64,000 bases of DNA from Aurantiochytrium sp. KH105. Taxonomy: Eukaryota; Sar; Bigyra; Thraustochytrida; Thraustochytriidae. Positions 1 to 8,613 of the stretch are shown in pieces. The stretch covers positions 248,001 through 312,000 of the forward strand of contig BGKB01000004.1 in NCBI GenBank assembly GCA_003116975.1. Direction: 5' to 3'. Position numbers and translations under genes: made by a program. A model generated the notes under the pieces. The model was not told the origin of the DNA. It saw nothing but the letters and a program-made list of their open reading frames with translations, and searched no databases. Position 1 is the stretch's first letter. Every line of letters starts with the position of its first letter.

Positions 1-162
1 ATTTGGGAGCAGCTGTCAAATCCCAAGTGCCAGTGCAGTTCTACCTACACGCTGTGCAACGCAGCCGTCAGCGAAGGTGATCGTGGTGGTAGTGACGCCT
101 TCATTCTCCGCTACCCTCGAAGCTCCACGCCATCGCCCACCCCGTTTTCTAGCTCACCGTGA
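1..162 (+). CDS. 3' end of a protein-coding gene, unknown function
   Basis: Frame 1 is open from the left edge to a TGA at 160-162 and encodes 53 residues. The piece begins IWEQLSNPKCQCSSTYTLCN and ends in a Ser/Pro/Thr-rich tail (PSPTPFSSSP). Codon third positions lean to G/C as in the genes that follow, so I read it as the C-terminus of a gene entering the window from the left. The cluster of three cysteines suggests a disulphide-bonded or extracellular segment, but no family can be named from so short a piece. It converges on the kinase gene at 598-2373. It could still be a chance open frame. Confidence 0.45.
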   Translation: MWEQLSNPKCQCSSTYTLCNAAVSEGDRGGSDAFILRYPRSSTPSPTPFSSSP

Positions 163-597
163 AACCATTTACTGAATCTTTCTCGCTGTAAGCTTGTAGT
201 GCTACGTCAAGATGAGTGTATTGTACATAATGTTTGTTGAACACGGATTTGCGAACGTCATCGCTATTTGTGCGACGATGGAAAGTCTGGATCTCGACAA
301 GTCTTCCTATAATTTTGGCTGTAAACGAAATTGTAAAGATGGTGCAATGCTCGTTTCTGCATGGAGCGAGGAAGACAGGTATCAATAGAGGCATCAGGCC
401 GCGCAGTAGTTAAAAAATGACGTAAACAAATGGATCGACCAATATCAGTGATTAGCTTTGCCAATGACATGGCGTCTACAGATGGATGAAAGAGTGAGAA
501 ACAAAAACAGAAGTTTGCATAAAGGTGACATCGTATGGTTCCATGATGTGGCCCCAAAGCCCGTAAAACAAGCAGAGTCCATCTTGTAGGGCAGGTT
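163..597. other. intergenic, convergent 3' region
   Basis: This is AT-richer DNA between two gene ends that face each other. The short reading frames here have no convincing codon bias. It probably holds the 3' UTRs and polyadenylation signals of both neighbours; I see nothing else. Confidence 0.5.
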
Positions 598-2373
598 TTA
601 CATGACAACGCAGCATCCACCATCCCCACCACCACTGGAGCTATTTGCGTTCTTGGGCTCGCCCGTCACATCGTGAAGAGAAGCCGTTTGGTGTTGTGGA
701 ACTGCTTGAGTTCGAAAGGTGTTTTGTGCGGCACCCTCAGTGGGCAGCGCTGTTTCCTGAAAACTTGGTTTAAATTGGCGGTGAGAAAGCTGCTGAGGAT
801 GCGGCTGCCCCGTTGGCGGCCTGGCGGCGCGTTCAAGATGCGTCGCCGAAAAAGAGCTGTCCTGTAAGCCGGACCTGGACTTTGGGCGCGCAGACTTTGC
901 AGACTTGGGACGCGCCGCCATACGCAATGATGGCGTGCGAGGATCACCGCGCTTGAAGATTTCAGCCTCGCCTGAGGCAAGCTCTGACTGAAGTTCTTCG
1001 AGCCACTCGACGACATCGGCAGGACTCAGGCGCTCCAGAGGGTCATAGCTCATGCACTGCTCTGTGAGGCGAATCAGCGAGGTCGGGCACCCTTTGACGG
1101 CGTTATCTTCAAGCTGCGAAAAGTCAACCTGGAAAGAGTCCTCCGGCTTGCGTACCATAAAACCGTTCTTTCCCATATTTTTGCCAGAGACCACCTCGGC
1201 GAGAAGGCCACCAAAGGCAAATACATCGACAGAGGCCGTGTACGGTGTCGAAAAGAGGAGCTCGGGGGCCATAAACTCTTCGGTGCCGCAATAGGTCTGA
1301 CGACGCAGTCGCGAGGACTGGCGCGCACGATGCTGAAAGTCGAGCTCGCGACCCTCCTGGACTTCAACGCTGCTGTACGTTCCGCGTGCCATGCCAAAAT
1401 CCGCAAGCTTGGCAACGACACCGTCCGGCGACAAGCGGCTCATTTCCATGGCCTTGACATTGAGCAGAACGTTGTCCGGTTTGATGTCACGGTGCATAAT
1501 ACCATGCTCATGAAGGTAGTCGAGAGCTTGGGCGGTTTGTGCGCAGATACGCAGGCGATGCGGCCATTTCACGAGGGCAGCCGATGCCTTGTCTGTTTTC
1601 AGGGCGTCGACAAGCGAGCCGCCCCGCATGAACTCGGTGACAGCAACGATCTTGGTGACGCCGTTGGTCTTTTCAAAGGTCGCCCCGATCAGCTCGACGA
1701 TGTGATCGTGCTTCAGACTATGCAAGAGCGTGATTTCGGTGATGGCGTAAACCTCATCGTCGATCTTGACTTCCTTGACGCAGACAGGTTGGCCTCTGTA
1801 CATGCCGCGTCGAACGACGCTGAAGCTGCCGCTGTCGGAGATGATTTTGCCAAGCTCCACCTCGCGCATGGGGAATCTCCAGTCCACCTGGGTCAGCTTG
1901 GCGATGCTGCGGGGCAGGCGTGCTGCAATCTTGTCTTCTTCCAGACGCACGCTCATGCGCTGTGTTTTCAGATCAACTTCTCCAAGCAGAGGCGGGGCCC
2001 GATGTCTGGCCCTGCTTGCTGCGGCTGCGGCCGAGGCTGCCGCCGAAGCCGCGGCCGCGGTGCGGGCATCGGGACGGGTATCCTCACCGTCCTCATCGAA
2101 ATCGCGGCTGAGTAGCGTTTTCGAGGTCGCACCAGATTTAGGTTGCTCCTGCTCGGCCTGGAGCTCAGCATTTCGACGGTCATACAAAGGCTGGCCCAGC
2201 ATGCGCGCGAGGAACTGCGAGATATAGTCGAGGTCGGGATGACCACCCTCTTCGCTAGCACCTTGCGCCACAAAAAGCTGTGCTGCAGTTTGGTTCCGCG
2301 GCGACGCGGTCGCGCGAGGCGCCTCTGCATTTGCCGGCATTGGCGTGCGCCCTGCCTCCTCTCCGTGCGCCAT
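598..2373 (-). CDS. TKL-like protein kinase with C-terminal CaaX box
   Basis: The 591-residue protein starts at a true ATG (2373). Residues about 1-165 are low complexity, including an alanine-rich run. A full kinase domain occupies about 170-465: a glycine-loop region around SGSFSVVRRG, the ATP-binding lysine in PVCVKEVKI, the catalytic loop HRDIKPDNVLL, the Mg-binding DFG in KLADFGMARG, and an activation segment ending GTEEFMAPELL. The catalytic loop and APE region look like the TKL/MLK-like group, so Ser/Thr activity is expected. After a Ser/Pro/Arg-rich linker the protein ends CCVVM, a CaaX box with an extra cysteine. Prenylation (methionine favours farnesyl) and palmitoylation could anchor it to membranes. 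Substrate unknown. Confidence 0.9.
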   Translation of the reverse strand: MAHGEEAGRTPMPANAEAPRATASPRNQTAAQLFVAQGASEEGGHPDLDYISQFLARMLGQPLYDRRNAELQAEQEQPKSGATSKTLLSRDFDEDGEDTRPDARTAAAASAAASAAAAASRARHRAPPLLGEVDLKTQRMSVRLEEDKIAARLPRSIAKLTQVDWRFPMREVELGKIISDSGSFSVVRRGMYRGQPVCVKEVKIDDEVYAITEITLLHSLKHDHIVELIGATFEKTNGVTKIVAVTEFMRGGSLVDALKTDKASAALVKWPHRLRICAQTAQALDYLHEHGIMHRDIKPDNVLLNVKAMEMSRLSPDGVVAKLADFGMARGTYSSVEVQEGRELDFQHRARQSSRLRRQTYCGTEEFMAPELLFSTPYTASVDVFAFGGLLAEVVSGKNMGKNGFMVRKPEDSFQVDFSQLEDNAVKGCPTSLIRLTEQCMSYDPLERLSPADVVEWLEELQSELASGEAEIFKRGDPRTPSLRMAARPKSAKSARPKSRSGLQDSSFSATHLERAARPPTGQPHPQQLSHRQFKPSFQETALPTEGAAQNTFRTQAVPQHQTASLHDVTGEPKNANSSSGGGDGGCCVVM

Positions 2374-2423
2374 TGCCTCTCCTTGCAGCAGTTGCAGCTC
2401 GCGGGAAAGCCTTTACCTATACG

Positions 2424-2470
2424 AGTGTTTGTGCAGCAGCAGCAGCAGCAGCAGCGGCAACAGCAACAAT
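2424..2470. repeat. CAG/CAA trinucleotide run
   Basis: A short (CAG)n tract changes into CAA/CGG variants, directly 5' of the kinase start codon on the opposite strand. It is probably noncoding. Confidence 0.8.
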
Positions 2471-2660
2471 GACAACAATTACAGCAATGGAAGCCTCCGC
2501 AACGTGGCAACGGCCTCGCCGCTCGCTCGCTCGCTTATTCGCTCTGCTCCGAGCGCGCCCGCGACGCCTTTCCTTCCCCTCGCTCGCTCTACACGCTCCA
2601 CGGCGCGCGCGCACGTGCAGCCCCGCTCGATCCCGGCCGCCTTTCTTCACCCCCGACGCC

Positions 2661-2745
2661 ACGCAACACGACACAACGCGACGCAACGCGACGCAACGCG
2701 ACGCAACGCGACGCAACGCAGCCCAACGCAGCCCAACGCAACGCA
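2661..2745. repeat. tandem GACGCAACGC-type repeat
   Basis: Five or so copies of a 10-bp unit of the form GACGCAACGC are followed by degenerate CAACGCAGCC units. It lies in the 5' interval between kinase and MDH. Confidence 0.8.
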
Positions 2746-3929
2746 GCGCAGCAGCCCCTCCCCGCTCGCGCGCGCGACGCCCCTCTCGCGGCACGTACAC
2801 GCCCTCCCTCTCGCGGCACGTACACGCCCTGCTCACGCGTGCGCTCACTACCGCGGGAGGACTGGGCCTCTCTCTCTCTCTGTGTTTTGTTTCCCTCGCG
2901 CGGCCGGGGTCCGGCGGCCGTCTGCGCGCCGCGCCGCGTTGCTCTGCAGCGCCGCGCCGCTCCGCGCTGCTCTGCGCGGCGCCGCTCGGGCCTGCTCGGG
3001 TTTGCTTGCTTGCTTGCTGTGCACGCGGCGGGGCGCGCCGGGGCGAGGCCGAGTGCACGGGGCCGCGGGCGGGAGGGAGCCTTGGCTCTGGGAGCCGGGA
3101 CGTATCGGGGCGCGGACTCCCGGCCTGCCGCCTCCGGCTCTCTCCCCGCCGCGCCTGCGCGGCTCGCGTGGGGGGCTCTTCCGGAGTCCCGGGGTCCCCC
3201 TTCCCGCCTTCGACTCGGGGGGTGTGCAGGCGCGAAGAGGCCCAACGCCCGGCCGAAAGAGACCTAACGAAGTGGCGCGAGACCAGGATCTTGCGCCGCG
3301 TCCAGTCCGAGCAAGTCCGGCGGCAGAACAGCAAGACCCGGAGCAGTAGGTCGCACGCTGGCGCAGCGAGGAGTCGGGAGAGGCGCGGCGCGCGAGGCGC
3401 GGCGGCGGCGCGTGCCGCGTCCTCGCGCCGGCCCGAGGCGTGGAGGAGCAGGGGCGAGCGGCGATGCGATGGGGGATGATGACGGGATGCGATGATCGCG
3501 GGCTCGAGACGACGCAGCGACCGAGCTTGCGCTCGCGCTAGCTCGGACGCGAGCTTGCCTGCCCTGCGTGCCCGCCCGCCCGGTCGCTCGCGCTCGCGCG
3601 CTGCGGCGTGGCGGGGAGGAGGAGTCCTCGTTGCCGCGGAGCGCGGGCGATCGATTGATGCGATGCGCGGCGGCGAGGTTTCCAGGCGAGCGGCGGACGG
3701 CGTCGAGCAGAGCAGAGCTCAGCAGAGCAGTGCTGCAGTCTAGTAGAAGGAAGCACGGGACGAGCACCTGCGCGTACACTTGTGTGGAGGTGGAGGCGGT
3801 GACGATGCAGGGCTTTGGGACCACGTCGGGCGGGTGGAGCGGAGAAAGGAGGCGGCGAGCGTCTCTGGCACGAGAGAGCGCGAGCGGACGAGCGAGTGCG
3901 GGAGTGAGGGAATGAGCGAGCGAGCAAAA

Positions 3930-3955
3930 TGACTGACTGACTGACTGACTGATTG
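3930..3955. repeat. (GACT)n microsatellite
   Basis: About six GACT units lie 100 bp upstream of the malate dehydrogenase start codon, inside its likely 5' UTR or core promoter. Confidence 0.8.
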
Positions 3956-4057
3956 ACACGGGGACGGGACGGATCAACCCCCGAATCAATTCACGCAACG
4001 TAGCGCAAAGCAAAGAGCACACAGAGCAAGAAAAGAAACAACTAAAACAAGACCAAG

Positions 4058-5053
4058 ATGGGCAACAAGGAGACGAAGCGCTTCAACGTGGCGGTGCTCG
4101 GCGCCGCCGGTGGCATCGGCCAGCCGCTCTCCCTCCTTCTCGCCACGTCCCCGTACGTGCAGCGGCTCCACGTGTACGATGTGGTCCCCGTCGTGAACGG
4201 CGTCGGCGTTGACCTCTCGCACATCAACACCCCCGTCCAGTGCAAGGGCTTCGCCGGCGACCTCAAGGACGCCGAGGCTTCGGCCAAGACCCTGCGCGAG
4301 GCGCTCGCCGGCTCGGATGTTGTCGTCATCCCCGCTGGTGTGCCCCGCAAGCCCGGCATGACCCGCGCTGATCTCTTCAACGTCAACGCCGGCATCGTCG
4401 CTGGCCTCGTCGAGGGCATTGCCGACGCCTGCCCTAAGGCCATGGTCTGCATCATTTCCAACCCGGTCAACGCCACCGTCCCCATCGCTGCCGAGGTCCT
4501 CAAGAAGAAGGGCTGCTACGACCCCAAGCGCCTCTTTGGCGTGTCCACCCTCGATGTGGTCCGCGCGCGCAAGTTTATTGCCGAGAAGGCTCAGATTGAC
4601 CCCGAGGATCTCGACATCACGGTCATTGGCGGCCACAGCGGTGTCACCATCCTGCCCCTGCTCTCGCAGACCTCGCCCAAGGTCGAGCTTTCCGACGAGG
4701 AGATCGAGGCTCTTACCTCGCGCATCCAGAACGCCGGTACCGAGGTCGTCGAGGCTAAGGCCGGCGGCGGTTCTGCCACGCTTTCCATGGCGTACGCTGG
4801 CTACCGCTTCGCCACTTCGGTCATGGCTGCGCTTTCGGGCAAGTCGGGCATCGTCGAGTGCGCCTACGTGCCCAGCGACCTCACGGACCTCTCGTTCTTT
4901 GCGAGCAAGGTGGAGCTCGGCCCCGAGGGCGCCAAGAGCATCGTGCCTTTCAAGGACCTCAGCAAGTTTGAGACCGAGAAGCTCGAGAACGAGGTCAAGG
5001 TTGAGCTCGCCAAGAACATCAAGCAGGGCGTCGAGTTTGTCGCCAACCTCTAA
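4058..5053 (+). CDS. MDH: malate dehydrogenase, cytosolic type
   Basis: The 331-residue protein has the usual length for an NAD-dependent malate dehydrogenase, which interconverts malate and oxaloacetate. The Rossmann fingerprint [10 protein letters not shown] sits at residues 16-24. Substrate-binding arginines fit Arg97 and Arg103 in the mobile loop (PRKPGMTR) and Arg170. The catalytic pair is Asp166 with His193 in GGHSG. The start at 4058 leaves only nine residues before the first strand, so there is no mitochondrial presequence. The C-terminus (ANL) is not a standard peroxisomal PTS1. I infer a cytosolic enzyme. The gene has no intron and strong G/C third positions. Its sequence is of the bacterial/mitochondrial MDH subgroup rather than the lactate-dehydrogenase-like one. 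Confidence 0.97.
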   Translation: MGNKETKRFNVAVLGAAGGIGQPLSLLLATSPYVQRLHVYDVVPVVNGVGVDLSHINTPVQCKGFAGDLKDAEASAKTLREALAGSDVVVIPAGVPRKPGMTRADLFNVNAGIVAGLVEGIADACPKAMVCIISNPVNATVPIAAEVLKKKGCYDPKRLFGVSTLDVVRARKFIAEKAQIDPEDLDITVIGGHSGVTILPLLSQTSPKVELSDEEIEALTSRIQNAGTEVVEAKAGGGSATLSMAYAGYRFATSVMAALSGKSGIVECAYVPSDLTDLSFFASKVELGPEGAKSIVPFKDLSKFETEKLENEVKVELAKNIKQGVEFVANL

Positions 5054-5581
5054 ACAGAAGTTGCTTGATTTTGCTCCTTTTGGAAAGCCGCTCATCCCTC
5101 TTTTTCTCTTCTAAACATTGACAAGTGAGGAAAATCTTACCCCCGTTTTTTTCTTCTTCTGCTTTTTACATTGGCTATCTATACCCCTTTCTTGCTCGCC
5201 GCCATCCACTGTGAGGGGCGCCGAAAAGAGGCATCGCATTCACTGTGACTGATTCGATGGGTCATAGAATACAAGACAAGCACGTTCAGTGGAAATCCAT
5301 CTGAGAAAAAAATGAGGTCATGTTATCGAACATACGAGTGGTTCAAGTTGAGGCTGCGTCCCCGCTTGCAAGTGCGCCAAAGAGCTCCTCTTCATCAGTT
5401 CTTTCTCTCTCTTCAAATGTAGAAAAAGACAGATACGTCGACAGTCGGATACTAGTAGGAAAGTAGTGATCGAGCACCAGCGGAGTAGTAGCCCCGACAA
5501 AAGCCGGAAAAAAGGTCGCGAGCAAATGCTTTGAAACTTTTGTCACGCCACAATGCCTGCCTGCCTGCCTGCCGGAGTACT
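5054..5581. other. intergenic, convergent 3' region
   Basis: T-rich and mixed DNA lies between the stop codons of MDH and CFAP20. I see no coding signal. It probably carries both 3' UTRs. Confidence 0.5.
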
Positions 5582-6277
5582 TTACTCGGCGGGTGCCTCC
5601 GGATTAGCAGTTTCTGGGGCAGCATCTGCGGGAGGCGGGGCCTCGGTGCTGGCTCCTGGCGCGGGCGAAGCGGCGGCCTGCGCTGCGGCAGCGGCGGCCT
5701 GCTTGGCGTCCTTCTGAACCGGCATATAGAGCTTGAACTCGGGCGGGAGCTCGTCTTCGGAGTAGAGACGGTCCGAGAAGTAAATGCGCCGAATGCGGCA
5801 GTTCGCGTGAATCTGGACGCGGAGCGTCTCAATGTAGTTGGTGCCGTATGCCCGACGGCAAAAGTCGCTCAGGTTGAACTGAATCTGGTTCCAGCCCTCG
5901 TCCAGCCGCATGGGCATGGTGCAAATGAACGGCTTGACGCGAGTACTCGACTGATAGTTGCTGGCGCGGAAGCGACGGCGCACGTTCTTGTCATCAAGAA
6001 TCTGCACCTCAAAAGTAAAGTACTTTTTCAGGTTCTTGATGATCATCACGAGGAACGGAAGCTTGATTCCGAGGGTTTTCTTGGCCTCCGCCGGACAAGT
6101 GATATAGTTCGTGCTCACGTTCGTGCCAATGATCTCCAGCACGCTCGACTGAATGTCCATGTCTGTGATACGCTTAATGTGTCCATTGCGCACCTGCTTA
6201 TCCCAAATCTGGAGAGGCTTGCTGCCGATGCTGTACAGGATCGAGAGGAAGCCCGATTGGTACGTGTTTCTGAACAT
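5582..6277 (-). CDS. CFAP20: cilia- and flagella-associated protein CFAP20 (BUG22/GTL3)
   Basis: The protein is 231 residues from an ATG at 6277. Residues 1 to about 193 match the extremely conserved CFAP20/BUG22 family throughout, including [10 protein letters not shown] at the start and the FKLYMPVQ stretch at the end of the domain. CFAP20 is an axonemal inner-junction protein that joins doublet microtubules and affects ciliary beating. Its presence implies an organism with motile cilia, for example zoospores. The unusual part is an added tail of about 38 residues made almost only of Ala, Pro, Glu and Gln, since the family normally ends at about 193 residues. The gene is intronless and converges with MDH. 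Confidence 0.96.
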   Translation of the reverse strand: MFRNTYQSGFLSILYSIGSKPLQIWDKQVRNGHIKRITDMDIQSSVLEIIGTNVSTNYITCPAEAKKTLGIKLPFLVMIIKNLKKYFTFEVQILDDKNVRRRFRASNYQSSTRVKPFICTMPMRLDEGWNQIQFNLSDFCRRAYGTNYIETLRVQIHANCRIRRIYFSDRLYSEDELPPEFKLYMPVQKDAKQAAAAAAQAAASPAPGASTEAPPPADAAPETANPEAPAE

Positions 6278-7598
6278 GGTTGCGAGGTTGTCGAGAGCTC
6301 GCTCTTGTCTCTGCTCACCTCGCTACTTTGCTAGCTGACCAGCTAGATGCTCGAGATTTAATCTGCTCGTCGATTCGGAGTCGATGGGGCCGAGCGAGGG
6401 GAGAGGCACAAGACGAACGCGTGGCGGACGCTTGCACGAGACGAGAGCAGCGTAGGGCCGAAATCCGCGCGACCCGTGGCGGCGACCGACAGGAGCGCGC
6501 AGACGACCTTTGCGTCGCAAAACGAAGTGTGCTTTGATCGATTTCTGCTTAGCTCTCCGTCTCCTCAAGACGGCGCGTTGTCTCGCTTTGCTTTTACGAC
6601 TGGCCGGCACACCCCCTTCCCCCACGATTGACTTCTATTGCTGATGCATACAATTTACTTGCGACAGGGCATCAACAACTGAAACTATTCTATTCTAGCG
6701 CTAACTTCTATTTCCATCAACATCAAGCCGCTAGCTTTCGTGCAAGGCGGCACGGTCGGCCAGGTCGCTGCAATACCGCATAACGGACAAATGTTCTTTG
6801 CTCTAAACAAGGCAGTATATGCAATGTGTCTGTCACTCACTGTCTCCTGTTTGCCCACTGGGCAGGGGAGCTGCTGGATGTTGATCCAACGTCTCGCTCC
6901 TTTTAGCGAGTGAATGTGCTGAGCGGATTTCTTTGTTTGTCGAGGAACGATGCGAGCGCGAAGACTCGGCGTCCTCTTCATCCAAAAGGACAGAAGTCCA
7001 CACCCCTTGCATGATCGATTCGTGTCAAAGTCGATCTCCATCTCGGCCTCGCGAGCGCAAATCCGCGCGGATCCGCGACCTTTACGCCTCCAATGGCCGC
7101 CGGCCAGCCGCGCCGCCATCGACTCGGCGAATGCCAAAAACAAAACAAACAATAAATAAAAACACCCTTCTCCCCGCTGGCACCCCAAAAAACGAAACGG
7201 ATCTCCCGCGCATCTCTCTCCCGTATTTCCGGACGCCTCTCCCGGCATTCCTGTTCGCCAGCGCAGGTGCGGGGCGCGTGCTCTATACCGTCTTGTAACA
7301 TACGCACTCTCCCCTTGTAGTCTCCAATGGATCCAATATTTGAATCTACGTAGTACAAGACACGATCCTGTATCTGGCCCAAAGTTGACTGCCGCGGCGC
7401 AAGTGGACCGGAGGCGGCCGCAAGTGCGAAAGGGGCGCAGCGCAAGTGGAGTATCCCGGCCGCCGCCTCCGGCTCGTAGGAAACGAGGCGCGCGCGGGAT
7501 TCGGGCGCGCGACCCGGGTCCGGGGCGAGGCGTCCAATCCGTCGCGCAGACCGCGCTCCGCTCCGCCGGCGCTCAGACTCCGCTCGCCCCCCGCGCGC

Positions 7599-7600
<2 letters not shown>

Positions 7601-7637
<37 letters not shown>
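7601..7637. repeat. (GTGC)n microsatellite
   Basis: Nine consecutive GTGC units are followed shortly by a long C-rich tract. Confidence 0.9.
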
Positions 7638-7646
7638 GCCTCGCTC

Positions 7647-7686
7647 TCCCCCCCCCCCCTCCCCCCGGCCCCCCCCCTCCCGGGCN
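7647..7686. other. C-rich tract ending in an assembly gap
   Basis: The sequence is almost pure C with a few T and G, then a single N at 7686. The N is a placeholder for an unresolved junction of unknown length, and the low-complexity run is the probable reason. Confidence 0.8.
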
Positions 7687-7929
7687 AAACTGCAGCGCCG
7701 TGTCGCCGTTCTCGAAAAGGAAAAGGACGACGCTCAGCGCAGGCGTCGTGAGGAGCGACGCCGTGAGAGCGAGTTCATACTCGACTGCCTTGCTACAATT
7801 AACGCCGAGGCCGATAAGGGACCAGCAGATGGTCCCCTGGTTGCCTTGCAGCGCAAGATGCTCGTTCGCCAGTCCCAGCTCAAGGAGCGCAAGGACTCGA
7901 CGGTCTCGACGGTCTCCATGGAGCCGTGA
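7687..7929 (+). CDS. 3' end of a coiled-coil protein gene, 5' part lost in gap
   Basis: Directly after the gap a frame is open to TGA at 7927-7929 and encodes 80 residues. It opens LQRRVAVLEKEKDDAQRRRR, continues with charged heptad-like sequence (FILDCLATINAEADKG, LVALQRKMLVRQSQLKER) and ends TVSMEP. G/C-ending codons and clear heptads make this a real C-terminal coiled coil. The beginning is missing, so function cannot be assigned. The frame before the N is not informative because the gap length is unknown. Confidence 0.55.
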   Translation, partial: KLQRRVAVLEKEKDDAQRRRREERRRESEFILDCLATINAEADKGPADGPLVALQRKMLVRQSQLKERKDSTVSTVSMEP

Positions 7930-8613
7930 GTCCTCTTTATGGCCACGCGTGATGGCGCGCCGGCGCCTCATTTCAAGATAAAGCCTACAGTATCGTCTCT
8001 TAGCGGGGCGTGGATGGCTTGGGCCGCCCGCTGCGCAAGCATCATGCACCCGACCCAAGCAAGCAGATTATCATCGTCACCCTTACTACTTATTGATTTT
8101 ATAAAGTGTTCCCGCGTTCACACAAATTATGGCTTCACATGCAGACAGATTCGAGCATGCATTCAAGGACTTGCTCCGGGCGTCTTGCTTCGTACGATCT
8201 CTTTCCATCTGTACAGATAGAGAGACAGTTGCAAGATTGCATTCCAGGTCTTGTTGCTCTGCACACCATCTGTACAGATAGAGAGACAGTCACAAGATTG
8301 CATTCGAGGTCTATGTTGCTGCACACATTTCATGATTCCAATCGTCTGTACAGATAGAGAGACATATTCAACATGCATTCAAAGTCTTGCTTCAGGAGAT
8401 TTGCTGCATTCGATCCCTTCCCATTTGCACGGATAGATCACTTCCTCTGCAAACTCACCCAAACCTCCGACCATGCGCGTTCAAGTAAAGTACGGAATGC
8501 CTACGCTCAAACACAAGCTTTTCTCTTCTTCTTCTTCATTTTGACACTTACTAATACACTCAAGATTTTCCTTTCGCATGGACGTAGATCATCTGACTGG
8601 CTACTCTTCACGC
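7930..8613. other. convergent 3' region containing a repeat cluster
   Basis: AT-richer DNA lies between the end of the coiled-coil fragment and the end of the EF-hand gene. It includes the repeats at 8150-8440. No coding signal is seen. Confidence 0.5.
8150..8440. repeat. imperfect repeat cluster with TCTGTACAGA palindrome
   Basis: The 20-mer TCTGTACAGATAGAGAGACA occurs exactly at 8208-8227, 8269-8288 and 8345-8364, with a decayed copy near 8424. The intervening sequence also repeats (ATTGCATTC.AGGTCTTGTTGCT and similar). Spacing is irregular (61, 76 and about 79 bp). The first ten bases, TCTGTACAGA, are a perfect palindrome. Irregular spacing and similar spacers argue against CRISPR; it looks like a decaying tandem satellite. 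Confidence 0.85.

Larger units (their letters stand above)
2374..4057. promoter_or_regulatory. divergent 5' region between kinase and MDH, no gene seen
   Basis: About 1.7 kb of very GC-rich DNA separates the start codons of the divergent kinase and malate dehydrogenase genes. Open frames on both strands here are Arg/Ala/Pro-rich by-products of composition and do not resemble proteins. It contains a CAG/CAA run, a GACGCAACGC array and a GACT run, listed separately. It presumably holds both promoters and 5' UTRs. Confidence 0.5.
6278..7686. other. 5' region of CFAP20 and gap-adjacent DNA, no gene supported
   Basis: About 1.4 kb upstream of CFAP20 runs up to an assembly gap (N at 7686). Open frames on both strands lack recognisable domains and consistent codon bias. 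It ends in a GTGC microsatellite and a C-rich tract that probably caused the gap. The 5' part of the coiled-coil gene that resumes after the N may lie in the missing sequence. Confidence 0.4.

Noticed and set aside
2280-4022. Several 250-400-residue frames on both strands between kinase and MDH
   Set aside because: They are Arg/Ala/Pro-rich products of extreme GC content and short repeats, overlap each other in all frames, and show no motif.
6685-7248. 187-residue minus-strand frame with CKGCG and CPLCG cysteine pairs
   Set aside because: Spacing fits no zinc-finger family and codon bias is weak; likely chance.
8150-8440. CRISPR-like pattern of a repeated 20-mer
   Set aside because: Spacing is irregular, spacers resemble one another, and the genome is eukaryotic.
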